Source: Palsa-965 sp044448685
GTDB lineage: Bacteria; Bacteroidota; Bacteroidia; Palsa-965
Direction of reading: 5' to 3'
Assembly: GCA_044448685.1 (NCBI GenBank)
Contig: JBIOHC010000003.1
Location: forward strand, 78,948 to 142,947
DNA: 64,000 nt
Shown here: positions 25,979-34,814 of the stretch, one piece after another
How positions within the stretch are numbered: position 1 is the stretch's first letter
How the letters are laid out: each line of letters opens with the position of its first letter
Program-made: the position numbers and the translations under genes
The notes under the pieces: generated by a model
What the model was told of the DNA's origin: nothing
Databases searched by the model: none
The model's input: the letters and a program-made list of their open reading frames with translations, nothing else

Positions 25979-26851
25979 TTAAAATACCATATAATCCTGT
26001 GGGTCAACAGCGCTTCCGTTATACCACAATTCAAAATGAAGATGGGGACCTGTACTTTGTTCTCCGGAATTACCTACAATAGCAACCGGCTCTCCGGCTT
26101 TTACATATTCTCCTGTTTTTTTAAGCAGAACCGAATTGTGTTTATATACCGACAGGAGGTTGTTGGAATGCTGGATCTGAATGACGTATCCTGTTTCGCT
26201 CGACCAGCCTGAAAAAACCACTGTTCCGTCAAGTGTCGCTTTCACAGCTTCATTCTCTTTTGTAACAATATCAATGCCATAATGCTCTGTTGCCGGACCA
26301 AAAGAGGAGCTCACCATACCATTGACCGGTGAAAAGAAAAAGAATCCCGCTATACTGTTTTTACCCTTGGAAACGGCATTCACAGTAAGGGTGTATTTGT
26401 CCTGCGCTTCATATCCGCTGCGAAAAGCAGAATCATTTTTGGAGTTTTTGGTGTTTATCTTCTTGTATTTTTTGGTCGAATCTGTTTTCACCTTCTCCGG
26501 TTTGGGCGTGCTGTCCCCGTTCAAGACATGTGTCAGATTCCGTATATATTCTTCCCTGGCATGTACAGCCTGGGCCAGAGAATCTGTTTTAAGAGCCAGC
26601 ACAATCAGGTCCCTCTTGGTAGCTATTTCCGAAGCATATCCGGGTATGTATTCACGAAGCGGGGTAAATGCAATGATACTGGTTACAAGGGCTATCATGA
26701 TGAAGGAAATAAATCCTACGGCCATGAATACATTCAGGGGACTGAGTCGAAATGAGAATTTTTCAGCAAAGGAATCGTCATTCAACAGCACCATACGGTA
26801 CTTTACCTTGAGACGGTCAAATAATTTTCTTTTCTTTTTTTCTTCTGACAT
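25979..26851 (-). CDS. membrane-anchored M23 peptidase
   Basis: 290 residues. A basic cytoplasmic tail (KKKRKLFDRLKVKYRMV) and one membrane helix at about 40-62 precede a periplasmic linker rich in Lys/Thr/Ser and a C-terminal LytM domain. All zinc ligands are present: EHYGIDI near residue 190 and GPHLHFELWYNG near residue 270, so it should be an active cell-wall endopeptidase. This contrasts with the degenerate LytM domain of the gene at 41984. It is first in the M23-dxr-rseP run and divergent from the TPR gene. Confidence 0.92.
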   Translation of the reverse strand: MSEEKKKRKLFDRLKVKYRMVLLNDDSFAEKFSFRLSPLNVFMAVGFISFIMIALVTSIIAFTPLREYIPGYASEIATKRDLIVLALKTDSLAQAVHAREEYIRNLTHVLNGDSTPKPEKVKTDSTKKYKKINTKNSKNDSAFRSGYEAQDKYTLTVNAVSKGKNSIAGFFFFSPVNGMVSSSFGPATEHYGIDIVTKENEAVKATLDGTVVFSGWSSETGYVIQIQHSNNLLSVYKHNSVLLKKTGEYVKAGEPVAIVGNSGEQSTGPHLHFELWYNGSAVDPQDYMVF

Positions 26852-26909
26852 GCCAATACAACAAAGATCGCAAATTCCGATGAAGAAAGGAATTCCTTAA
26901 TTTCACCCT

Positions 26910-27230
26910 ATGGAACAAACCCGTTTGGAACAGATTCTGGAAATGCTGAATGCCGATCCTGCTGATTCCTTTCTTAACTATGCACTTGCTCTGGAGTATG
27001 AAAAGGCAGGAAAACCCGAAGAGGCAATCCGTATGCTTGAAAAATTGCTGGAAAGAGATCCTTCTTATACCGGAGCGTATTATAAGCTCGGGCAGCTGTA
27101 TGAAAGCGTGAAAGAACTGAAAAAAGCAGCCGACTGTTACAGAAGAGGTGTTGTGCTTACGCAACAGCAGGGCCACACCAGGACCTGGCGGGAACTCAAA
27201 GAAGCTTTACAGCAACTGGATGATCAGTGA
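26910..27230 (+). CDS. small TPR protein
   Basis: 106 residues. Two to three tetratricopeptide repeats are visible (DSFLNYALALEYEKAGKPEEAIRMLEKLLERDPSY; TGAYYKLGQLYESVKELKKAADCYRRG). There is no signal peptide or membrane helix, so it is cytoplasmic, probably a protein-binding adaptor. Partner unknown. It starts 58 bases from the divergent M23 gene and ends eight bases before the converging YbjQ gene. Confidence 0.8.
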   Translation: MEQTRLEQILEMLNADPADSFLNYALALEYEKAGKPEEAIRMLEKLLERDPSYTGAYYKLGQLYESVKELKKAADCYRRGVVLTQQQGHTRTWRELKEALQQLDDQ

Positions 27231-27238
27231 ACCGGTAT

Positions 27239-27568
27239 TCAGGCTTTTTCAACATGTACAGCAGTGCCATAAGCAAGCACTTCTGTAACTCCGGCCATAA
27301 TTTCATTGGCATCATAACGCATTCCGATAACGGCATTGGCTCCCATTTTTTCGGCATGATCACACATGATCTGAAAAGCATCTTCTCTCGCCTTTTCACA
27401 AAGCTCGGCATAGATGGAAATATTGCCGCCGAACAAAGTTTGAAAGCTGGCACCTATATTCCCAAATACACTGCGGGAACGTACCGTAAGTCCTCTTACG
27501 ACGCCCAGGTTGCGTGTAATTTTAAATCCATCGAGTACAAATGCGGTGGTGATATTAGATTTATCCAT
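27239..27568 (-). CDS. YbjQ/UPF0145 family protein
   Basis: 109 residues from the ATG at 27568 (a TTG three codons earlier is possible). The family pattern is clear: LGVVRGLTVRSRSVFGNIGASFQTLFGGNISIYAELCEKAREDAFQIMCDHAEKMGANAVIGMRYDANEI. These small proteins form pentameric beta-barrels and are sometimes called heavy-metal-binding; a function is not established. Last in a pyk-M42-ybjQ run with a 27-base gap from the peptidase. Confidence 0.9.
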   Translation of the reverse strand: MDKSNITTAFVLDGFKITRNLGVVRGLTVRSRSVFGNIGASFQTLFGGNISIYAELCEKAREDAFQIMCDHAEKMGANAVIGMRYDANEIMAGVTEVLAYGTAVHVEKA

Positions 27569-27595
27569 GTTTAGCAAAATTGGTGTTAGGTTTAT

Positions 27596-28645
27596 TTATT
27601 TGAATTCCCAATCGAACTTGTCCAGATCGAGCAGGCAATGTTTAAGCAGATCTATTGCAGCCCTTATATCACTTTTATCGGCCATTTCAATAACCTGATG
27701 GATATGACGTGTCGGTATGGATACCGCGCCTGAAATAGCTCCTCCGGGGGTCATACGCTGAATTCCTGCAGTATCTGTTCCTCCGGCAGGAAGGATTTCA
27801 TCCTGGTGTTTGATTTTATGTTTTACGGCTACCTCCCGCATATACCGAACCATGCGGTAATCGCAGATGGTAGAGGAGTCCATAATTTTAATTGCGGCAC
27901 CCTTTCCGAGACTTGTGACCTTTTCATGTTCCTTGGCTCCCGGCACATCGAATGCAATGGTGGTATCAAGACCGAATCCGAAATCCGGCCGGATCTGCAT
28001 TGCACTTGTTCCGGCACCACGAATCCCCACTTCTTCCTGAACAGTAAAGACTGCATAGAGATCATACGGAAGGTTTTTGATTTCCCTCAGCACCTCAAGC
28101 AAAATAAATACGGATACCCGGTTATCGATTGATTTGCAGTTCACACAATTCCCCATCTCTATCAGTTCACGCTGGCGGGTTACCACATCACCCGGACGGA
28201 TGATCTTTTCCGCGTCTTTCTTTGACAAGCCAAGATCAATGAAATAATCACTCAGAGGCACCACTTTGGCTCTTTCTTCTGCACTCATCATATGAATAGG
28301 TTTACTGCCCATCACACCTATCACATCTTTTTTTCCATGCACGATGACCCGTTGAGCTGTCAAAGTTTTAGGGTCGAATCCTCCCAGCGGAATGAAACGT
28401 AAAAATCCGTTTTCGTCAATATGGGTTACCAGGAAAGCAATCTCATCCATATGAGCCGCCACCATAACCTTTTTCGGTTTCTTTCCCTTACGGAATACGG
28501 TCACATTACCCATACTGTCGGTGGTGATGGAATCGGCAAAAGGCCTGGCTTCCTTTTGTACAAATGCTCTTACCCGCTGTTCATGTCCGGGAGCGCCGGC
28601 CATTTCACAGATTTTTTTCAGCAAGGCTACATTGATTTCTGCCAT
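27596..28645 (-). CDS. M42 family metallo-aminopeptidase
   Basis: 349 residues. Dinuclear zinc ligands can be read in order: VAAHMDEIAF (His), KSIDNRVSVFILL (bridging Asp), VQEEVGIRGAG (Glu pair), FGLDTTIAFD (Asp) and IPTRHIHQVIEM (His). M42 enzymes are large cytoplasmic tetrahedral aminopeptidases, often glutamyl aminopeptidases or annotated as endoglucanase by error. It begins two bases from the pyk stop codon. A second, diverged M42 member is at 51837. Confidence 0.92.
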   Translation of the reverse strand: MAEINVALLKKICEMAGAPGHEQRVRAFVQKEARPFADSITTDSMGNVTVFRKGKKPKKVMVAAHMDEIAFLVTHIDENGFLRFIPLGGFDPKTLTAQRVIVHGKKDVIGVMGSKPIHMMSAEERAKVVPLSDYFIDLGLSKKDAEKIIRPGDVVTRQRELIEMGNCVNCKSIDNRVSVFILLEVLREIKNLPYDLYAVFTVQEEVGIRGAGTSAMQIRPDFGFGLDTTIAFDVPGAKEHEKVTSLGKGAAIKIMDSSTICDYRMVRYMREVAVKHKIKHQDEILPAGGTDTAGIQRMTPGGAISGAVSIPTRHIHQVIEMADKSDIRAAIDLLKHCLLDLDKFDWEFK

Positions 28646-28647
28646 GG

Positions 28648-30075
28648 CTATTCAGTTATGATAGAAAGTTTTAACATATTGGTACGGCCCCGTTCCTTCA
28701 TGGGCATGCTGGCAATGTTGATTATCATATCATCAGTGGCAACCAATTTCTCTGTTTTCAGAAAATCTTTCAGATCGGAAATAGTTTGGTCTGTACTTTC
28801 ATACCGGTCGTAATAGAATCCTTTCACGCCCCATACCAGACTTAATGAAGTCAGCAAAGACCTGTTATCCGTAAAAATATAGATATTCGCTTTGGGCCGG
28901 TGACTGGAAAGTTTGAATGCGGTATAACCTGAATTGGTCATTGAAATAATCGCTGTTACATTCGCCTGGTGTGCCATTACACAGGCGGTATAACAAATGG
29001 AGTCGGATACGAATGTCTGTGTTTTGAGAGCCGGGGCATGCTCCCTGTGATATATTTCATTTTCCTGCTCCACCCGGGTAATGATCCTTTGCATCGCTTC
29101 TATGACTTTGACCGGATATTTCCCAACGGAGGTTTCTCCGCTCAGCATCACGGCATCTGCTCCATCCATCACCGCATTGGCCACATCGTTTACCTCGGCA
29201 CGGGTAGGTGCAAAATTTGTGATCATGCTTTCCATCATCTGCGTGGCAATGATGATCGGTTTGGAGGCGGCGATACATTTGTTGACGAGCATTTTCTGAA
29301 TCATCGGTACCTGCTCGAAAGGGAGTTCAACACCCAGATCACCACGGGCTACCATCACTCCGTCGGTCATATCAATGATATTGTCAATTTCAAGAATCGC
29401 TTCCGGTTTTTCAATTTTGGCTATGACCCGGGCTTTGAATCCTTTTTTACGTATCAGCTCTTTCAGTTCAACAATATCTGTCACGGAACGTACAAAGGAA
29501 AGGGCAATCCAGTCCACATTTTGTTCGAGTGCAAAATCAAGATCGCGCAGGTCTTTTTCAGTCAGGCAAGGAAGGGAAATACGTGTATTGGGCAGATTTA
29601 CACCCTTTTTAGAGGACAGAAAACCTCCGAATATCACTTTGGCATTGACCTCATCCTTTTTGTTAGTTGAGATTACTTCCAGCATTATTTTCCCGTCATC
29701 AATCAGGACCTTATCTCCTACAGCCACATCTTTCGGAAACTGAGGATAGGTGATATATACCTTTTCGGCTGATCCTTCACATTCATGGGTGGTTATCAGT
29801 ATCTGATTTCCGGCCACCAGTTCTGCTCCGGTTCCTTTCATCACTCCAATGCGGAGTTTGGGACCCTGCAAATCAGCCAGCATGCCTACATTAAAACCCA
29901 GCTCCTCATTGATAGTGTGGATATTGGCAATGGTTTTCTTGACAGCCTCGTAATCACCGTGTGAAAAATTGAGTCTGCATATATTGACTCCTGCCAGGAT
30001 CATGTCCCGTAATACCTCTATCGAGGCTGTAGCCGGCCCCATGGTAGCTACGATCTTTGTCTTGTTACCTTTCAT
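28648..30075 (-). CDS. pyk: pyruvate kinase
   Basis: 475 residues, normal for the family. It converts phosphoenolpyruvate and ADP to pyruvate and ATP. Seen: KIVATMGPATAS, ICRLNFSHGDYEAVK, the Mg/K region VMVARGDLGVELPFEQVPMIQK, IIATQMMESMI, DVANAVMDGADAVMLSGETSVGKYPV, and the C-terminal allosteric domain with SSHRPKANIYIFTDN. It heads a run with the M42 peptidase and YbjQ, and follows the IPExxxVDY gene by 65 bases; I see no strong promoter in that gap. Confidence 0.97.
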   Translation of the reverse strand: MKGNKTKIVATMGPATASIEVLRDMILAGVNICRLNFSHGDYEAVKKTIANIHTINEELGFNVGMLADLQGPKLRIGVMKGTGAELVAGNQILITTHECEGSAEKVYITYPQFPKDVAVGDKVLIDDGKIMLEVISTNKKDEVNAKVIFGGFLSSKKGVNLPNTRISLPCLTEKDLRDLDFALEQNVDWIALSFVRSVTDIVELKELIRKKGFKARVIAKIEKPEAILEIDNIIDMTDGVMVARGDLGVELPFEQVPMIQKMLVNKCIAASKPIIIATQMMESMITNFAPTRAEVNDVANAVMDGADAVMLSGETSVGKYPVKVIEAMQRIITRVEQENEIYHREHAPALKTQTFVSDSICYTACVMAHQANVTAIISMTNSGYTAFKLSSHRPKANIYIFTDNRSLLTSLSLVWGVKGFYYDRYESTDQTISDLKDFLKTEKLVATDDMIINIASMPMKERGRTNMLKLSIITE

Positions 30076-30140
30076 GGATTAAAAATCGAATGTTTACGAA
30101 TGTACGAAATAAGGATTATATGAATCAGGATGAACCTAGC

Positions 30141-30560
30141 TCAGAAAATAAGATTTTGCCGGGATTTAAGGGTTGCAGGATTGATGGAATGTACGGCCAG
30201 GATAAAAGGGATTTCGCGAACACGTTTTAGTATATTTTCCTTGTAATCGGAATCATATGCACCACGTACAATCAGAAAGTAATCGAATGATTTGTGTTCA
30301 GGAATCAGAAATCCTGTTTCACAACGGTTGGAAACAAGGAAAAAACCGGAATCATTGTCGTCATGAAAATGTTCAAACACGGCATACACTTCCGGGGTTC
30401 CTGCCTTACGCGGATTTATGACAAGGTCTTCTCCTCGGCAAAGATCTATATCCAGTTTTTCCCTCAGTGCCCAGGAAATGCGGTAATCTTTTTCATGGCA
30501 GGAAATTCCGAACAGGATAAAGTCGAAATCATATTCTACATCGAGGGTGAATTTACTCAC
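30141..30560 (-). CDS. IPExxxVDY-family protein
   Basis: 139 residues. It carries the name-giving motif in the variant form LIPEHKSFDYF (Phe in place of Val) together with FDFILFGISCHEKDYRISWALREKLDI and DYKENILKRVREIPFILAVHSIN. The family is restricted to Bacteroidota and has no known function. Its ATG is one base beyond the rnc stop codon and it lies just upstream of pyk, a gene order I recall as conserved in the phylum. Probably cytoplasmic; no membrane segment. Confidence 0.85.
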   Translation of the reverse strand: MSKFTLDVEYDFDFILFGISCHEKDYRISWALREKLDIDLCRGEDLVINPRKAGTPEVYAVFEHFHDDNDSGFFLVSNRCETGFLIPEHKSFDYFLIVRGAYDSDYKENILKRVREIPFILAVHSINPATLKSRQNLIF

Positions 30561-30561
30561 T

Positions 30562-31332
30562 TTATCCTTGATTACGGTTAGGCAATTGTTGCAATGCTTG
30601 TTCGGCTGCTATCTGTTCCGCTTTCTTTTTAGAGATGCTTTGGCCTTTGCCAAAAGCCTGCTGATCAATACGGGCTTCCACCACATAGTGTTTTTCATGT
30701 CCGTTCATCACTTCTTCAATGACGACAAACGCAAATGCTTTCTTTTCTTTCTGGGCCCATTCAATGAACTTACTCTTGAAATCTGTTTCTGTCTGTTCAA
30801 TTTCCTCCATATCCAGATGCTGGGGGATTATTTTATCCTGAATAAAACGATAGGCAAAAACATAGCCTTTATCCATATAGATGGCTCCGATCAGGGCTTC
30901 GAATACATCTCCGTGTACGGAATGGCTGTTACGGGAAAAACCGAAATCGGCATCTATGAATTGTTGCAGACCGAATCGCTGGGAAAGTTTATTGAGCTGG
31001 TTACGGCTTACGATTTTAGAGCGCATTTTGGTCAGGAATCCTTCGTCTTTGAACGGAAATTTCTTGTAGAGGTAATCGGCAATGATGGTACTGAGTACGG
31101 CATCGCCTAAAAATTCAAGACGTTCATAACTGTCTTTCACCCCGTCTTTTATTTCGGGTGCTGCCGAGCTGTGTGTAAAAGCTTTGCGGTAAAGGGAAAT
31201 ATGATCCGGATAAAAACCCAGGACATTTTTCAGTGATTCCCGGAATTTTCTGTCTTTAGAGAAAAATGTCCTGAATCGTCCGAACAAGAGGTGGGGATTA
31301 AGCGGTGTATTTTTTGAAGATGACCGAAGCAT
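30562..31332 (-). CDS. rnc: ribonuclease III
   Basis: 256 residues. Double-strand-specific endoribonuclease for rRNA and mRNA processing. Seen: the signature ERLEFLGDAVLSTIIADYLY with catalytic acidic residues, GDVFEALIGAIYMDKGY carrying the Asp and Glu of the second acidic cluster, and a C-terminal dsRNA-binding domain (DFKSKFIEWAQKEKKAFAFVVIEE then KGQSISKKKAEQIAAEQALQQL). The ATG at 31332 overlaps the end of fabF by 35 bases and is the only ATG before the conserved FFSKDRKFRESLKNVLGF. Part of acpP-fabF-rnc-IPExxxVDY. Confidence 0.95.
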   Translation of the reverse strand: MLRSSSKNTPLNPHLLFGRFRTFFSKDRKFRESLKNVLGFYPDHISLYRKAFTHSSAAPEIKDGVKDSYERLEFLGDAVLSTIIADYLYKKFPFKDEGFLTKMRSKIVSRNQLNKLSQRFGLQQFIDADFGFSRNSHSVHGDVFEALIGAIYMDKGYVFAYRFIQDKIIPQHLDMEEIEQTETDFKSKFIEWAQKEKKAFAFVVIEEVMNGHEKHYVVEARIDQQAFGKGQSISKKKAEQIAAEQALQQLPNRNQG

Positions 31333-32551
31333 TATGGCCTCCGAAACCGAAGGTATTGCTTAAGGCTGCCCTTACCACCCTTTTCTGTGCTTTGTGGAAG
31401 GTAAAGTTCAGTTTGGGGTCCAGTGCCGGATCATCCGTAAAATGGTTGATGGTGGGAGGAACCAGGTCGTGTTTGATGGCGAGTATGCATGCCGTAGCTT
31501 CGATAGCACCGGCAGCACCCAGCAAATGTCCTGTCATCGATTTGGTAGAACTGATATTGAGCTTGTAAGCATCTGCTCCGAACACACCCAGGATAGCTTT
31601 TGTTTCGGCTACATCACCCAGGGGGGTTGATGTACCATGCACATTGATATAATCAATGTCGGAAGTCTTAAGTCCTGCATCTTCCAGAGAGAGGCGCATG
31701 ACATTGAGAGCTCCGAGTCCTTCCGGATGCGGAGCTGTAATGTGGTTGGCATCGGCAGTCAGACCGCCTCCGCATAATTCGGCATAGATTTTAGCACCCC
31801 GTTTGAGTGCATGTTCCAGTTCTTCGACAATAATACAACAGCCTCCTTCACCGAGTACAAATCCATCCCGTTCCAGGTCAAAGGGACGGGAAGCTGTTGC
31901 AGGGGAGTCATTTCGGGTCGAAAGTGCATGCATGGCATTGAACCCTCCGATACCACTTTCATTGACAGCGGCTTCCGAACCTCCGGCAACAATAATATCG
32001 GCCTTACCCAAACGGATGGTATTCAAAGCATCGATCAGGGCATTGGTTGAAGAAGCACAGGCTGAGACAGTGGTGTAATTGGGTCCGCGGAAACCGAACA
32101 TGATTGAAATATGTCCGGAACAGATATCCGCAATCATTTTAGGAATAAAGAACGGATTGAAGCGGGGGGTCCCGTCTCCTTTTCCGAAAGCAAGCACTTC
32201 ATCCTGGAAGGTTTTTAAGCCTCCTATACCGGAGCCCCAGATAACGCCCACCCGATCCGGGTTGGCGTTTTCCTTGGTTATTCCTGCATCCGCTACGGCC
32301 TGCATGGAAGCAACGATACCGTAATGGCAAAAGGGATCTACTTTTCTGGCTTCTTTGCGGTCGAGGAAATCTTCCACATTGAAATTCTTTACTTCACATG
32401 CAAAACGGGTTTTGAATTTACTTGCATCAAACCGTGTAATAGGTGCCGCCCCGCTTACCCCGTTGCAGAGGTTATTCCAGTAGGACGTCACATCATTACC
32501 GAGCGGTGTTATCGCTCCAAGGCCGGTAACTACAACCCGTTTAAATTGCAT
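31298..32551 (-). CDS. fabF: beta-ketoacyl-ACP synthase II
   Basis: 417 residues. It elongates fatty acids by condensing malonyl-ACP with acyl-ACP. The Cys-His-His triad is visible: TTVSACASSTNALIDALN (Cys), NVHGTSTPLGDVAETKAI (His) and STKSMTGHLLGAAGAIEA (His). N-terminus MQFKRVVVTGLGAITPLGNDV is typical. It starts 18 bases after acpP and overlaps rnc at its end, so the three genes form one transcript. Confidence 0.97.
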   Translation of the reverse strand: MQFKRVVVTGLGAITPLGNDVTSYWNNLCNGVSGAAPITRFDASKFKTRFACEVKNFNVEDFLDRKEARKVDPFCHYGIVASMQAVADAGITKENANPDRVGVIWGSGIGGLKTFQDEVLAFGKGDGTPRFNPFFIPKMIADICSGHISIMFGFRGPNYTTVSACASSTNALIDALNTIRLGKADIIVAGGSEAAVNESGIGGFNAMHALSTRNDSPATASRPFDLERDGFVLGEGGCCIIVEELEHALKRGAKIYAELCGGGLTADANHITAPHPEGLGALNVMRLSLEDAGLKTSDIDYINVHGTSTPLGDVAETKAILGVFGADAYKLNISSTKSMTGHLLGAAGAIEATACILAIKHDLVPPTINHFTDDPALDPKLNFTFHKAQKRVVRAALSNTFGFGGHNASVIFKKYTA

Positions 32552-32569
32552 AATCTGCTGTCAGTTAAC

Positions 32570-32806
32570 TTATTTCGCGTTAGCTTCTATGTAGGTAATC
32601 GCCTCTCCAACTGTGTTGATTTTTTCTGCCTGATCATCGGGTATGGCAATATTGAATTCCTTTTCAAACTCCATAATCAATTCAACAGTATCCAGAGAAT
32701 CAGCTCCCAAATCATTGGTAAAGCTGGCTTGAGGAGTTACTTCTTTTTCATCAACTCCAAGTTTGTCAACGATAATTGACTTAACTTTTGCTGCGATGTC
32801 TGACAT
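32570..32806 (-). CDS. acpP: acyl carrier protein
   Basis: 78 residues, acidic. The phosphopantetheine serine is in LGADSLDTVELIMEFE, the standard DSL site; helix pattern and length match the family. It carries acyl chains for fatty-acid synthesis. It is first in the operon with fabF, rnc and the IPExxxVDY gene and has a good promoter (32839-32868). Confidence 0.97.
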   Translation of the reverse strand: MSDIAAKVKSIIVDKLGVDEKEVTPQASFTNDLGADSLDTVELIMEFEKEFNIAIPDDQAEKINTVGEAITYIEANAK

Positions 32807-32838
32807 TTTATCTTAGGTTTTAGTGTATAAATTTGGTG

Positions 32839-32868
32839 CAAAGATATATTTATTGTAGAAATGGCAAA
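32839..32868 (-). promoter_or_regulatory. promoter of the acpP-fabF-rnc operon
   Basis: On the minus strand TTTG (32868-32865), 18 bases, and TATCTTTG (32846-32839), a perfect TAnnTTTG. The -7 box ends 32 bases before the acpP ATG. Confidence 0.75.
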
Positions 32869-32933
32869 AATCTATGGGATTTGAATGATTTTAACCGGGT
32901 TGGTATAAAAGAACCGGGAGGCGAAATTAAGAC

Positions 32934-32941
32934 TATTTTTG
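32934..32941 (+). promoter_or_regulatory. -7 box four bases before purN
   Basis: TATTTTTG, a perfect TAnnTTTG, ends four bases before the GTG start at 32946. The spacing equals that at 20341-20353 and would give a leaderless message. No TTTG -33 box is evident. Confidence 0.5.
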
Positions 32942-32945
32942 TGCC

Positions 32946-33515
32946 GTGAAGAAAATTTGTGTCTTTGCTTCCGGAAATGGCAGCAATGCTGAAAAAATCA
33001 TCCGTTATTTCAGGGACAGGCATGATGCCTGCGTAGCCCTGGTTGTTACAAATAACCCCCGGGCGGGTGTTATTGAAAAAGCCCGGAACCTTGGTATTCC
33101 TGTGTATTGTTGCAGTATGGAGGAGCTTAAGTCGTCTGAAGGCCTGTGTGTCAGGCTTTCACATGAAAAAATGGACCTTTTGGTACTGGCCGGATTTCTG
33201 CGTCTCATCCCCCCTGCACTGTTAAAAGCTTTCCCTGACCGCATTATCAATATTCACCCTGCCCTGTTACCCAAATTCGGGGGCAAAGGCATGCATGGAA
33301 TACATGTACATCAGGCTGTAATTGATGCGGGTGAAAAGGAAAGCGGTATTACCATACACCGGGTCAATGAACACTATGATGAAGGGGCTATATTACTTCA
33401 GAAAACATGTCCTGTACTTCCCGGTGACAGTGCTGAAGATCTGGCAAGGAGGGTTCTGGATCTTGAACATCGCTATTATCCTTCTCTTATCGGGACTCTA
33501 GTGGGAAGTACCTGA
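32946..33515 (+). CDS. purN: phosphoribosylglycinamide formyltransferase
   Basis: 189 residues, normal length. It transfers formyl from 10-formyl-THF to GAR in purine synthesis. Seen: KKICVFASGNGSNAEKIIRYF at the N-terminus, AGFLRLIPPALLKAFPDRIINIHPALLPKFGGKGMHGIHVHQAVIDAGEKESGITIHRVNEHYDEGAIL with the catalytic Asn-His-Asp. The start is GTG at 32946; no in-frame ATG gives the conserved N-terminus. The divergent acpP promoter shares the intergenic region. Confidence 0.96.
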   Translation: MKKICVFASGNGSNAEKIIRYFRDRHDACVALVVTNNPRAGVIEKARNLGIPVYCCSMEELKSSEGLCVRLSHEKMDLLVLAGFLRLIPPALLKAFPDRIINIHPALLPKFGGKGMHGIHVHQAVIDAGEKESGITIHRVNEHYDEGAILLQKTCPVLPGDSAEDLARRVLDLEHRYYPSLIGTLVGST

Positions 33516-33560
33516 TTTATTGCCTTTTTTTTTTCTGTTTTATTCACTATCCTTGCCTCC

Positions 33561-34814
33561 ATGAGTTTTGTCTCCCGTCTTCTCTTTTCCAGCAAGTCCC
33601 GGGATGGTCAGGATATCATTGAGATGAACCGGGGGCTGGTCATACGCCAGTTCACAATCATCACCCTTGTTTTTACGGTTGCCGGAGCGTTCAATCCCTT
33701 GTTTTTCCATGAGTACACTCCGGTTCTGGTATGCGCAGTACTTTGTATTCCACTGATCATGAGCTGGTATTTGAATAAGCAAGGCAACCTTGATACTGCA
33801 GCAACCCTGGTTCTTATTGTTGTCAATCTTCAGATATTCTATTTTACTTCCTATTTCGGGATGCAAAGCGGCATTTATGTTTTCTACTTTCCTTCTGCCA
33901 TGTGCTCGGCCTTTCTTTTCAGCTGGAGCAGGAAGCGGGGCTTGTTGCTTGGTCATATAGGCCTGGTTTTTTTGCTATGTGCTTTGTTGCTGACCCCGGC
34001 ACGTACTCTTTTTACCGGCAGGCCTATAAACGGACTTTCGCTCAGCCAGGTTCTTACTTTTGATCTTGTTATCTGTGTCTGCCTGCTTATTTACTTTATA
34101 CAACTTGTAACCCGTACCAGCATATTGCGTCAGAAGGAACTGCTGCGGTATATTGAAGAGCGTACAGAATCGGAAGCAAGCATCAGGGCTTCGCTGAAGG
34201 AAAAAGAAACACTGCTGGCCGAAGTCCACCACCGGGTAAAGAATAACCTGGCCGTGATTTCCGGATTGCTGAACCTGCAGATGCATTCGGCCAAGAATGA
34301 TTATACACGCAATGTATTGCTCGACTGCAAAAGCAGGGTATCATCCATGGCTTTGGTACATGAAAAGCTATATAAAAGTCAAAGCCTGTCGGAAATAAAT
34401 CTTCATAATTATCTTCCCGACCTTATCCGGGAAATACGTAATTCCTTCGAGGATTATGATGAACAAATCAAGGTGAAGCTATCGGTTCCTGATGTGTTAC
34501 TGACTGTATCGGAAGCCATACCCTGCGGGCTTATTTTGAACGAGCTTGTGACGAACTCATTCAAACATGCTTTCCCTGTAAAGAATAATGCCGAAATCGG
34601 GATTACCGTAAAACGGATCGGGAAGCAAGTGCATATTTTTGTTTCTGATAACGGCATAGGAATGCCGGAAAAGGTTGATCCTTTAAAGGCAGAAAGCCTG
34701 GGTCTGATCCTCATTCAGAGCCTAGCCGATCAGGTTGGAGGGGAATACGAATTCAAAAATACCTGTGGCACACACTTTTCTCTTATTTTTACACCCAAAG
34801 AATTACTTGTATGA
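33561..34814 (+). CDS. membrane histidine kinase, HisKA_2 type
   Basis: 417 residues. About six hydrophobic helices in residues 25-205 form an unusual input module without a recognised sensor fold. A short coiled coil (RQKELLRYIEERTESEASIRASLKEKETLL) leads to the HisKA_2 box AEVHHRVKNNLAVISGLLNLQ, phosphoacceptor His near residue 223-224, and an HATPase_c domain with LILNELVTNSFKHAF (N box) and VSDNGIGMP (G1). No response regulator is adjacent, so the partner is elsewhere. Its stop codon overlaps the ATG of the enoyl-CoA hydratase gene (ATGA). Confidence 0.9.
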   Translation: MSFVSRLLFSSKSRDGQDIIEMNRGLVIRQFTIITLVFTVAGAFNPLFFHEYTPVLVCAVLCIPLIMSWYLNKQGNLDTAATLVLIVVNLQIFYFTSYFGMQSGIYVFYFPSAMCSAFLFSWSRKRGLLLGHIGLVFLLCALLLTPARTLFTGRPINGLSLSQVLTFDLVICVCLLIYFIQLVTRTSILRQKELLRYIEERTESEASIRASLKEKETLLAEVHHRVKNNLAVISGLLNLQMHSAKNDYTRNVLLDCKSRVSSMALVHEKLYKSQSLSEINLHNYLPDLIREIRNSFEDYDEQIKVKLSVPDVLLTVSEAIPCGLILNELVTNSFKHAFPVKNNAEIGITVKRIGKQVHIFVSDNGIGMPEKVDPLKAESLGLILIQSLADQVGGEYEFKNTCGTHFSLIFTPKELLV

